This document shows positions 28,140 to 34,873 of a stretch of 34,873 nucleotides of DNA, piece after piece (the first letter of the stretch is position 1; each line of letters opens with the position of its first letter). The stretch is from Gammaproteobacteria bacterium (GTDB taxonomy: Bacteria; Pseudomonadota; Gammaproteobacteria; Competibacterales; Competibacteraceae). A model generated the notes under the pieces. The model saw nothing but the letters and a program-made list of their open reading frames with translations. It did not search any database and was not told the origin of the DNA. The translations under genes were made by a program, and so were the position numbers. The DNA lies in NCBI GenBank assembly GCA_024234995.1, contig JACKNF010000036.1, positions 1 through 34,873 of the forward strand. The letters are read 5' to 3'.

Positions 28140-28285
28140 GAGCGCCTCCTCGTCTTCACCTCGGCCGGTTTCGTCTCTGACCTCACCGCCGGTTCAGAAC
28201 GGCACACGGTGCGCGCACGTAATGGCACCAACTGACGATAGGCATCGGCCCAATGTTCAGCAGCTAAGCGACTGGGTTCAAACAT
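28136..28285 (-). CDS. 49-aa protein coupled to the serine recombinase
   Basis: ATG 28285 begins MFEPSRLAAEHWADAYRQL and the product ends in a basic tail rich in Arg and Lys. GGAGG lies 8 bases upstream. The stop overlaps the recombinase start (ATGA), so both are translated together. It is too short to assign a fold; an accessory factor for recombination directionality or DNA binding is one possibility. A longer reading frame extends upstream to 28411 but has no better start signal. Confidence 0.6.
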   Translation of the reverse strand: MFEPSRLAAEHWADAYRQLVPLRARTVCRSEPAVRSETKPAEVKTRRRS

Positions 28286-28475
28286 GATCGTCACCTCCAA
28301 CGGTTTTCGAGCGGTTCGGTTTACGTGGCCCATCAGCGCGTTCTCCCACACCGGCGGGCGGGCAGCGCAGAGACGAGAAGTCCTGCAGCGGTGCCCCGCC
28401 AAAACCCTCACCGTACCTGACTTTTAGGCGTTCGCGCTGGATGCGCGATGAAAATTCCAGTAGGAAGTTCGCTCT
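28286..28475. other. Gap in the recombinase element
   Basis: No supported gene is seen here. The stretch lies between the small coupled gene and the right end of the element, so it probably carries the promoter of the two-gene operon. The minus-strand RT fragment reads about 24 codons into the element before its stop at 28424. Confidence 0.4.
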
Positions 28476-28489
28476 ATTGTTGGAGGCGT

Positions 28490-29077
28490 CACGCAGCCGC
28501 CCTGGGGTGTCCCACGCTCGCGTGTTATCAGCACGCCATCAGCCTGTTGAAACGGTGCGGTCAACCAGCGTTCGAGGTATAACCGCACCCAGCGACAGTC
28601 CGTGTGTTTGTTGACCGCGCGGACTAACAACGTATGGTCAATCGCGTCGAATAGTCCCTTGATGTCCAATTCCAGCAGGTAGTCATAGCGCCAGCACCGC
28701 TGCCGCGTGATCCCCACGGCTTGCAGTGCCGACTTGCCTGGTCGATAGCCATAGGAGTCGGGATGAAAATACGGCTCCACACAGGGCTCGAAGGCTTGCT
28801 TGACCACCGTCTGGGCGATTCTGTCAGCCACGGTTGGCACACCTAACCGGCGCGTACCACCCTGCGCCTTGGGTATCTCAACCGCTAGCACGGGCGGCGG
28901 AAAATAACTGCCCGACGCCAGCCGATTCCATAGCTTATACAGATTGTTGGCTAGGTCTCGCTCGTAGTCTTCCAATGACTGTCGATCCACTCCGGCTGCC
29001 CCGCGGTTTTCCTTGACCCGCCGGTAAGCCTCCCAAACGGCACGTTTGGAAATCGCAAAAGGCTTCGTTTTACTCAT
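28490..29077 (-). pseudogene. ltrA: Group II intron RT/maturase, N-terminal part
   Basis: This is the first half of the intron-encoded protein. It starts with MSKTKPFAISKRAVWEAY, contains GAAGVDRQSLEDYE and the RT0-RT3 blocks (IPKAQGGTRRLGVPTVADRI, YFHPDSYGYRPGKS, LLELDIKGLFDAIDH with the first catalytic Asp), and ends with ITRERGTPQGG. After about 28490 the frame runs into the inserted element and stops at 28424. The start is supported by the purine-rich GGGGAGGAA just upstream of ATG 29077. With the half at 25835-26503 it forms one continuous protein. Confidence 0.88.
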
Positions 29078-29618
29078 GAGTTCCTCCCCTTTTCAGGTTG
29101 ACCCACCGGTAAAACCGGATGACGCAACCCCTTCGCTCCACCCGCATTACCAGGCTTCTTCACTACTATGGGTTGCTCCGCCCCTGTGTGCCGCATCGGT
29201 ACTCTGCTTCTTATGGCGCTAACCACTTGAAGTGCTCCCTTGGCATCGGCACGACAGGTTCCCACGTTCCTGCAAAGAGCCTAAAACAGCGTCACGCCCT
29301 CTCCACACCGGACATCATCCAGCCAGCAAACAGGCCCCCACTGGACTTATCCCAGGCCACAGAACAAGACCCGGTTTCGATGTCACCAGTACGCTTTCGA
29401 TGTTTCCGCAAGGGTTCGCTTGCGCTCGTCTCACTGTTTCTCACGTGACGTCTCTTACGACGCCTTTTCCTCAACGCTCACCACCTCGGCTCTTGACCAA
29501 AGCAGCTTGAGGTCGTTTAAAGCCTCCCCCTGCCGGGCGGCTTTGGCGGGCCTACCGCCATCTCTTCACCAGTTATGCACCGCCGTCTCTTCCTTGCTCC
29601 TTCGGTGCCTCGTGGCAC
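29078..29618 (-). ncRNA. Group II intron 5' ribozyme region (domains I-IV)
   Basis: The minus strand begins with GTGTGCCACGAGGCACC, compatible with the group II 5' consensus GUGYG. About 540 bases without a real gene follow before the RT start, the usual place of domains I to III and the start of IV. I did not fold the region, so domain boundaries are not given. Confidence 0.65.
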
Positions 29619-30426
29619 ACGTTGTGTTGCGTTAATTTCTGACAGACGAGCTTTAACCCTCTCTGGATTGAATTAGGCAGCCAGGGAATAGAACTGTTCG
29701 GCGGCGGAGAAATTCCGCCCGTCGACGGTGATCATCTGCCCTTTCTTAATCATGTGCATCAGTTCGATGCCTTGCAGGGTCACTCGGGCGGAACGGAAGG
29801 ATTGGAACCCGAGCATCGGCCGGACGAGTCGTTTGACCGCCCGATGATCCTGTTCCACTACATTATTTAAGTACTTGTTTTGGCGGATCTCAATGGTGTG
29901 GCCGGTGTCTTCCTTCAGGGCTTCGATCGCGGCCGTATTGGCCCCGCTCTTATCGATCGTGACTTGGTCTGGAAGACCGTGCTGTCGAATGGCTTTCTTG
30001 AAAAAACGGTGCGCGGCTTTCTTATCACGATGCGCCGTGAGCAAGAAATCGATGGTCTGGCCGTCCCGATCAACCGCATGGTAGAGGTATTTCCATTGGC
30101 CCTTGACCTTGATGTACGTCTCGTCCATCCGCCAACGCGTGCCCACCGGGCGCTTTGGTCCTTTGCGGAAAGCCGCTTCCAACTGCGGCGTAAACTTCTG
30201 AACCCAGCGATAAACGCTGGAATGATCGACTTCAACACCCCGCTCCGCCAGCATTTCTTCCAAGTTCCTGTAGCTCAATGGGTACGCCAGGTACCAACGA
30301 ACACTCGTCAGGATGAGGTCTCGTTCAAAGCGGTGGCCTCTAAAGTCGATCATGCGGGTTCTCAAGTAAGAACAGGGGCCTTGTAGCTTACCGAAAGCGG
30401 ACTCTCTCAGCTAACGCAACAGAACC
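29619..30426 (-). mobile_element. IS6-family insertion sequence
   Basis: The length, about 808 bp, is typical of IS6. The right end, read inward, is GGTTCTGTTGCGTTAG, matching the family terminal repeat. The left end is GTTGTGTTGCGTTA with about two differences at its outermost bases. The transposase is on the minus strand. It interrupts an IS66 transposase gene on its right; on its left it abuts the group II intron. Confidence 0.85.
29673..30353 (-). CDS. IS6-family transposase
   Basis: This 226-residue transposase has a helix-turn-helix region (YRNLEEMLAERGVEVDHSSVYRW) followed by the DDE domain. The catalytic residues lie in RMDETYIKVKG, TIDKSGAN and NVVEQDHRAVKR. I chose ATG 30353 (MIDFRGHRF), which matches the usual family start, over the upstream in-frame TTG at 30365. 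The reading frame is intact, and both ends of the IS are recognisable, so this copy may be active. IS6 elements move by replicative cointegrate formation and often cause the adjacent deletions that truncate neighbours, as seen with the IS66 gene. Confidence 0.93.
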   Translation of the reverse strand: MIDFRGHRFERDLILTSVRWYLAYPLSYRNLEEMLAERGVEVDHSSVYRWVQKFTPQLEAAFRKGPKRPVGTRWRMDETYIKVKGQWKYLYHAVDRDGQTIDFLLTAHRDKKAAHRFFKKAIRQHGLPDQVTIDKSGANTAAIEALKEDTGHTIEIRQNKYLNNVVEQDHRAVKRLVRPMLGFQSFRSARVTLQGIELMHMIKKGQMITVDGRNFSAAEQFYSLAA

Positions 30427-30745
30427 TCCCCGGCGCACCCGCTTGTTTGCCGGCTTTGCGAGCGCGTTGGGCATCCACCGGCTGGGCATCCGCCACTTCC
30501 CCGGAATCTTGCGTGCGTTCGCCGTCCTCGGGGTCTTCGTCTGACAGGTGCTCACCGCTCGTCCGCTCCCACAGCGCACGACTGCTCGGCGGACGCGAAC
30601 TGTTCTCCGGTCCTTCGTTCAAGCGATCCCGAGCCTCCTTGAGATCCGCCAGTAACCGCAACGACAGATCGTATAACACCTCCGGCTCCAAAGACCGGAG
30701 GTAGGCATCGTCTATCTGGCGCAAGCTATGATCATTCAGGTGCAT
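30427..30745 (-). pseudogene. IS66-family transposase, N-terminal fragment
   Basis: About 106 residues remain: MHLNDHSLRQIDDAYLRSL, LYDLSLRLLADLKEARDRL, then ENSSRPPSSRALWER, a very acidic stretch and KAGKQAGAPG. This is the N-terminal region of IS66-type (TnpC) transposases. The IS6 element cuts it off directly after GAPG, so the DDE domain is missing. Met at 30745 fits the family better than the upstream Met at 30760. Confidence 0.8.
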
Positions 30746-30843
30746 GGAGGCGGTAAACACCGTTCGGCTATACGGCTTTCAGTGTCCCATGCTCCCTCGT
30801 CAAAAGGAAGTCAGGAGCCAGGGGAGTGAACGACTACATAAAA

Positions 30844-31008
30844 TGTACGCCATGATTTGAATCAATAGGCCGTATTGTACGCCATAAACAGGCTCCTTAT
30901 CCGGGGGGTCAACATGGCGTGCAATACGAACAGTACTCTCGATGAAAGGCCCTCCTTATCTAGCTCGTCCAGGGTTGAATCTATCAGGGTAACTTAGCGT
31001 GCAATACG
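30844..31008. repeat. Four copies of a short repeat, two in each orientation
   Basis: The core TGTACGCCA occurs at 30844-30852 and in CGTATTGTACGCCA at 30871-30884. The inverted form TGGCGTGCAATACG is at 30915-30928 and TAGCGTGCAATACG at 30995-31008. Spacing is irregular (about 30-80 bp). The region between the IS66 fragment and the PD-(D/E)XK-like gene contains no gene. The sites could be repressor-binding sites or transposon subterminal repeats. Confidence 0.6.
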
Positions 31009-31021
31009 CTACCGTATAAAA

Positions 31022-31035
31022 CCGCAGCGATGCGG
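31022..31035. terminator. Small GC-rich hairpin after the PD-(D/E)XK-like gene
   Basis: CCGCA and TGCGG form a 5-bp stem with a four-base loop, 22 bp beyond the stop codon of the minus-strand gene at 31058. No T-run follows clearly on the minus strand (TTTTATACGG does contain a short one), so termination is a weak suggestion. Confidence 0.35.
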
Positions 31036-31057
31036 GAGGCACACCCAATAGCACCGT

Positions 31058-31561
31058 TCACACCAGAGGATCTAAGTCGGTCGCAAAGACGGCGATTCCG
31101 TTGGCTTGTTTTAAGACTCGACTGGTAGGTAAAGCATCATTATATAAGGCTCTTAGATCGTTTATGCGAAGCGTGGTGAATGCCACCGCAATCAAACAAC
31201 GGTGCGCTGTTTTATTGACGCGAAATTGGAGAACTTTATGCGCATCTTGCGCGAGCGGGGAGTCATTGCTCAACCAGTCGCGATTTCGTGAATTTTCGTT
31301 TTCTATCTTGATTTCAAGATAATAAGTAGGACCTCGACTCACAACTAAATCGATTCTTTCGTTGGAAGCATTCTGATAGCTGACTTCGCATCCAATATGG
31401 ATAAATGAGGGATGGTATCTCCGATACATCAAAAGCGCGATTTGATTTCGGAGCCAAAGCTCAGGCTGAGCACCCCAACTTCTTAAGAGGGCCAAGTCCG
31501 CGTTTAAATTGACAATATCATTCGCAATGCCATCCAAAAACTGTGTGATGTGACTTGACAT
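31058..31561 (-). CDS. PD-(D/E)XK nuclease-like protein of unknown function
   Basis: This 167-residue protein is not one I recognise by name. It shows a plausible PD-(D/E)XK core: an N-terminal helix with Glu34 (QPELWLRNQIALLMYRRY), then ERIDLVVSRG with Asp71 and YYLEIKIE with Glu83 and Lys85. This fold is shared by many restriction and repair nucleases and by some inactive relatives. A very good ribosome-binding site, AAGGAG six bases before ATG 31561, supports the start. The gene stands alone between short repeats and the Tn3-family element. It is AT-richer than its neighbours, so recent acquisition is likely. Its role could be a lone defence nuclease, but there is no visible partner. Confidence 0.7.
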   Translation of the reverse strand: MSSHITQFLDGIANDIVNLNADLALLRSWGAQPELWLRNQIALLMYRRYHPSFIHIGCEVSYQNASNERIDLVVSRGPTYYLEIKIENENSRNRDWLSNDSPLAQDAHKVLQFRVNKTAHRCLIAVAFTTLRINDLRALYNDALPTSRVLKQANGIAVFATDLDPLV

Positions 31562-31694
31562 GAGGAGCTCCTTTGGCAGTGTTCCTACTTCACCTCAATC
31601 ACCTTTGGCAGAGAGCCAAACTCCTATCGTGATGAATGGGAACGGTCGTCGGTGATGAACCGGGCGTTGGCGAATCGCGCCAGACGACGTTTAA
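31562..31694. other. Short spacer left of the Tn3-family element
   Basis: No gene is seen. The five bases before the element are TTTAA. CCTTTGGCAG-like words occur twice (about 31570 and 31604). It should contain the promoter of the gene at 31058-31561. Confidence 0.4.
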
Positions 31695-31754
31695 GGGGTT
31701 CCCTTGTTTTCAGTGCAATAACGCACGGTAGGATTGATCGGTAATTCCAGTGTC
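31695..31754 (+). repeat. Tn3-family left inverted repeat, 60 bp
   Basis: The 60 bp starting with GGGGTTCCCTTG are the exact reverse complement of 34810-34869. They are longer than the 38 bp of classical Tn3 repeats. Confidence 0.93.
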
Positions 31755-31829
31755 CTGGGAGGGTAAGTTTCCTTAGCTCATAGATTTCCTGTTCGTTTGA
31801 ATGGCGACGCCTTTGGCGCTCCCCGGGCG

Positions 31830-34727
31830 TTAAGAACCCTGTTTGACGGTTTTGCGGATGACCGTCGGCAGCAATTGTTCGGCATATTCCTCGATCGGAA
31901 AACGAAAGACACCGCGCAGGTTGAGGCCTTCGATATGCGTTGGCGCGATGCGCCCGATCAAGGCGCTCGGCACATTCTCGCTTCCCAGAATCCGCTGCAT
32001 CTGCGCCGTGTTCCAGGCCATGACGATGTTGGCAAGGAGACTGAGCGCATCGGCCACCGCCTGCATCTCCTCCTCGCGCCTGGCCTGTTGGGCAGCGACG
32101 CGGCCGATGTAGATCGCGCGCTTCAACGTATTGGTGGCCTCACCCCGGTTCAAGACGCGCAAGAGTTCCCGTCGAAAGACGGGATTCACAAAATAGTCGC
32201 ACAAGAAGATGGTGCGCAGAAGCCGGCCGCCCTGGACGCCAGCCTCATAGAGAGAATCGCCACGCGCGGCCGCACCGAAGTGGCGGAGCACGTTCACCGG
32301 ACTGCTGAAACCGCTCGCCACCGAGGCTGCGAGATGAACGAACTCATCCCAGCGCGACGTGGTGTCGGTGAGATCGAGCGTGGCGCGACAGATCGGTTTC
32401 AGAATCTCGGGGATCTCGCTGCCGCGGGGAAGATACAGGTGACGATCCGACAGCGCTTTGATGCGGGGACACAAATCGACCCCGACCGTGCGACCGTGCC
32501 ACATGGCAAAATCGGTCCACCCGTGGGTATCGGTGGCCAAGCGCGATACCTCGAATTCCTCTTCCCGTATCGCGCCTTCGATGGCCGCACCGGCCTGGCG
32601 TTCATTGATCACAATGGGCTGGGCAAACAAGATTCCCCAACGGTCTCGCACATGGGAATACACGCCGATACCAGGTTGCTGCCGCCTCGGATCGATGCGC
32701 GCCTGCCACACGCGCTTACTGGTATCCAAGCTCATCATGTCGGAAGACGCGAGATCCGAGCGACCCCAAGCTTGGGTAATCGGATGGCGATGCATGAAGG
32801 TCAACACGGCGCGCGAGGCCTCGCGCAGCCGATGCTCGTCGGATGCCCAGCGCATGGCCTGGCGTACACCCTCTGCGGTGAGCCCCGGGATCATGCGCGC
32901 GGTTTCCGCCGCCGACATCGCCGTGCCGTGTGCCAGGATGCCGGCATAGGCCATGAGGAGTTCTTGGTGCGAGCGCGGCTCGCGCCCGAGCATGATCCAG
33001 CTGAAGCGTACTTCGGCATCAATGCTGAGGATCAGATTCGGCAACTGCGCCTCTCCGATGTGTTGATCGAGCCTCGTTCGCAACTCGGCGACCTTCGGAT
33101 CCTCTTCCTCGGCATCAAGCCGCGCGAGATGCAGCTCATCGTCGATCGTGAGCAATCCCTCTTGGGCAGCCTGCGCCACGGCGGCGATCCCGCTCTTCGC
33201 GCGCTCGATCATGGGCTCGAGAAACTCCTTGGCATCGAGTGGCAGCCCGAGCCGTCGGTAGTGCGCGCAACGCTCATTTTGCCAGCGCTGTGCCGGGATA
33301 AAGAGCCTCTCCCGGCCCCGGAAGGCGAGGCTGTGTTCGATCCACACGCTGCCGTTTCGAAGCGCACGGTGCAATCCCGAGAGGGTCGCTACCTCCAACG
33401 CCTTGAAGGCACGCTGGCGGTTATCGTCTTTGACCGCGGCATCCCATACCGATCCAAATTCGAGCGAAATGTCAGCGGGCAGCTGTCGCTGATTCTGTGC
33501 ATACAGGCCTTGGAACAACGTCATCGCCGCCGTGACGGGATGATTGTCCGTCGAAGCCCAGGGTAGATCGGTCAGCGCCTTTAAGAGCGCGCGTACCGGC
33601 GCGACCTCATCGATCAGCTTCGCTCGGATCAGCTGGGCGCGCGTGGGCGGCTTACGCTCTTGATGGTCCTTGATGAGCGTCTGTAGCCGTTGGCGTACGT
33701 CGACATCGGGTACGGCCGTGTCGCTCACCAAGGTTCCCAACGAAGCCAAGAGTTCGCGATACAAATCCATCCAGTGGATCTGCACCTTGGCGGCATCGTC
33801 GGCGGCACGCCGCCAGAGGTCGGAAACGCGTCGGCGCACCATCCACAGCAGCCGGTCGGTATTGAGCAGCAGGCAATAGCGTAGAAAGAAAGCGACCTCC
33901 ACGCTGCGCGCGGGTTCCTGGATGCGAGCACCGGCGGACGGTGCGCGATTCGCCAGACGCCTCGCGTAGCGACGCAGCAGCGCTTCGGGTGCTTCCTGCA
34001 AGTGGCGGTGGACATCGAGCTCATAGAGCTTACGGATGCGCTCAAACATCTCATCGATCTGGCGCGTAGAGTGTTTGGCCGGGGCGGCCCACAGCCAGTT
34101 CTGCAGGGTGAGGCCCGATCCATGAGCAAGCATAATTTCCCGGTGCCAGCGGCTGCGCAAGGGCTCAGCGATAACGGCGCGCACCTCTCTTGAGAGCTCG
34201 GTTTCGAATTGCTGCAGAGCCTCGGCGATCATCGCCCTCAGTTGGCGCTCGTGCATGATGATCAATTGGTGTTCGTACATCCACTGCCTGGCAAAGCGCA
34301 GTAGTCGGTTGCGGTCGCCGGTGCGCGCCAGTTCTTCGCGGATGGCGCCCAGTAAGGTGCGCCGTTCAGGCTCACTCATCCAGCGGAAACCCAGCGCTTT
34401 GCAGGCGATCTGGTGGTGTTCGCGCAAGGTCTGGGCACGGCGGTAGAGGGCGCGAAGCGAGGCGAGCTCGGGTGGGGTAATGGAGAACTGCGCGCCCAAA
34501 TGCCGCCACAGGGCGGGCGGTACCATTCGCAGTGCATCGAGCAACCGACCACTCATACGCAGAAAACCGATCTGCAGCGCCAATCCCAGCTGCAGTTCCG
34601 GACGCCGGCGTGTTTCGATCGTTGCGCGCTCGGCCTCGCTGAAGGTGAAAAACGCCTCGATCTCAAAAGCGGAGAGCTCCCGGGGGAGCTGCTTCAGACC
34701 GAGAAACATCGTTTGCCAATTCTCCAT
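31830..34727 (-). CDS. tnpA: Tn3-family transposase TnpA
   Basis: From ATG 34727 the product has 965 residues, the typical Tn3 TnpA length. It begins MENWQTMFLGLKQLP, with the N-terminal DUF4158-type region, and its catalytic part includes LATDTHGWTDFAMWHG and HLYLPRG, LRHFGAA, and the C-terminal AIYIGRVAAQQARREEEMQA and LSLLANIVMAWNTAQMQ. This ordering and the RIAPTHIEGLNLRG-like end are standard for the family. I prefer 34727 to the upstream ATG at 34814 because the latter lies within the inverted repeat and its extra 29 residues do not fit the family; GGAAGGGG precedes 34727. The reading frame is intact and the ends are perfect, so the element may be mobile. Confidence 0.95.
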   Translation of the reverse strand: MENWQTMFLGLKQLPRELSAFEIEAFFTFSEAERATIETRRRPELQLGLALQIGFLRMSGRLLDALRMVPPALWRHLGAQFSITPPELASLRALYRRAQTLREHHQIACKALGFRWMSEPERRTLLGAIREELARTGDRNRLLRFARQWMYEHQLIIMHERQLRAMIAEALQQFETELSREVRAVIAEPLRSRWHREIMLAHGSGLTLQNWLWAAPAKHSTRQIDEMFERIRKLYELDVHRHLQEAPEALLRRYARRLANRAPSAGARIQEPARSVEVAFFLRYCLLLNTDRLLWMVRRRVSDLWRRAADDAAKVQIHWMDLYRELLASLGTLVSDTAVPDVDVRQRLQTLIKDHQERKPPTRAQLIRAKLIDEVAPVRALLKALTDLPWASTDNHPVTAAMTLFQGLYAQNQRQLPADISLEFGSVWDAAVKDDNRQRAFKALEVATLSGLHRALRNGSVWIEHSLAFRGRERLFIPAQRWQNERCAHYRRLGLPLDAKEFLEPMIERAKSGIAAVAQAAQEGLLTIDDELHLARLDAEEEDPKVAELRTRLDQHIGEAQLPNLILSIDAEVRFSWIMLGREPRSHQELLMAYAGILAHGTAMSAAETARMIPGLTAEGVRQAMRWASDEHRLREASRAVLTFMHRHPITQAWGRSDLASSDMMSLDTSKRVWQARIDPRRQQPGIGVYSHVRDRWGILFAQPIVINERQAGAAIEGAIREEEFEVSRLATDTHGWTDFAMWHGRTVGVDLCPRIKALSDRHLYLPRGSEIPEILKPICRATLDLTDTTSRWDEFVHLAASVASGFSSPVNVLRHFGAAARGDSLYEAGVQGGRLLRTIFLCDYFVNPVFRRELLRVLNRGEATNTLKRAIYIGRVAAQQARREEEMQAVADALSLLANIVMAWNTAQMQRILGSENVPSALIGRIAPTHIEGLNLRGVFRFPIEEYAEQLLPTVIRKTVKQGS

Positions 34728-34809
34728 ACCCCTTCCCAAAAAGTGGGCAGGATAAACGCTCCCAAGGGGAATAAGAACTCGCTTGAACCACCGCGGCTTA
34801 GAGTCGCAA

Positions 34810-34869
34810 GACACTGGAATTACCGATCAATCCTACCGTGCGTTATTGCACTGAAAACAAGGGAACCCC
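34810..34869 (-). repeat. Tn3-family right inverted repeat, 60 bp
   Basis: Exact inverted partner of 31695-31754, ending four bases before the window end. Confidence 0.93.
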
Positions 34870-34873
34870 GACT

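Larger units (their letters stand above)
26502..28496 (-). mobile_element. Small serine-recombinase element inside the intron RT
   Basis: The reverse-transcriptase gene is interrupted exactly at the PQGG motif: one half ends at GTPQGG (about 28497) and the other starts with GVVSPVLANL (about 26503). The inserted DNA of about 2 kb contains only the recombinase and a small coupled gene. Near the ends are inverted copies of an 11-bp sequence, CCTCCTACAAT at 26502-26512 and ATTGTTGGAGG at 28476-28486 (10 of 11 match). These probably belong to the attachment sites. Confidence 0.75.
25759..29618 (-). mobile_element. Group II intron carrying a nested recombinase element
   Basis: On the minus strand the intron begins with GTGTGCC at 29618, has about 540 bases of structured, non-coding 5' sequence, a reverse-transcriptase gene (29077-25835) and ends with domain V/VI and CTACTCAC at 25759. 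The RT gene is split by an inserted serine-recombinase element of about 2 kb. Without it the intron would be about 1.9 kb. The 5' end abuts the left end of an IS6 element and the 3' end lies 19 bp from the IS701-like element. Confidence 0.8.
31695..34869 (-). mobile_element. Tn3-family element with tnpA only (IS1071-like layout)
   Basis: The 3175-bp unit is bounded by 60-bp perfect inverted repeats that begin GGGGTTCCCTTGTTTTCAGT. It contains one gene, tnpA, and no resolvase or cargo. This matches the short IS1071-type members of the Tn3 family; the first bases of the repeat also resemble what I recall of IS1071. The left flank is TTTAA, while the right flank begins GACT, so the expected 5-bp target duplication is absent, as far as four bases can show. 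Confidence 0.9.

Noticed and set aside
31797..33566. A 589-aa plus-strand reading frame
   Set aside because: It lies opposite the intact Tn3 TnpA gene and has no family-like sequence; it is an antisense shadow.

Overview
The window is GC-rich proteobacterial DNA, probably gammaproteobacterial. The clues are the plasmid-type ParA/ParB pair, the IS1380, IS6, IS66 and Tn3 relatives and the YedK and pirin homologues. It is a guess without a database search. The stretch is accessory: almost every interval is either partition/maintenance, defence-like, or mobile DNA, so a plasmid or an integrated plasmid-like island is likely.

Layout. Positions 1-728 hold no gene. A type II toxin-antitoxin pair (UPF0175 and a DUF3368 PIN-like protein) is at 729-1476. 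A minus-strand block follows: a frameshifted pirin, a DUF123 GIY-YIG-like protein, a 112-aa conserved hypothetical protein, and a SWIM zinc-finger protein paired with a 1027-aa SNF2 helicase (1494-7409). Upstream of the helicase is a TPP-riboswitch-like sequence with no thiamine gene near it. An IS1380-family element (7869-9507) abuts the 3' end of a plasmid/phage primase gene. Then come ParA and ParB, both readable only after correcting many single-base indels, a perfect chromosomal-type parS palindrome inside parB, three 40-bp repeats after parB, and yedK.

The most interesting block is 13589-24077. It encodes a SNF2 helicase ending in DUF3883, a DUF1156 DNA methyltransferase, a TumA/TumE-type toxin-antitoxin pair, and a DUF499 ATPase, all on the plus strand with short gaps or overlaps. 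It looks like a modification-based defence operon with a toxin-antitoxin pair built into it. The methyltransferase has an AT-rich patch in its centre, suggesting a swapped specificity region. It is also broken by an IS5-like remnant that replaced part of its catalytic domain, so this copy is probably inactive.

The right end (24131-34869) is a nest of mobile DNA: a partial and a complete copy of an IS701-like element, a group II intron whose reverse transcriptase is split at its PQGG motif by a small serine-recombinase element, an IS6 element, an IS66 fragment, an orphan PD-(D/E)XK-like protein beside four short repeats, and a complete 3.2-kb Tn3-family element with 60-bp perfect terminal repeats.

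Many frameshifts are one-base shortenings of short homopolymers, with the protein clearly continuing in the next frame. They cluster in parA, parB, the DUF499 gene and the IS701-like transposase, and are absent from several 3-kb genes. Sequencing error is the simplest explanation for many of them, so 'pseudogene' calls here mean 'broken as given' unless a deletion or insertion is described.
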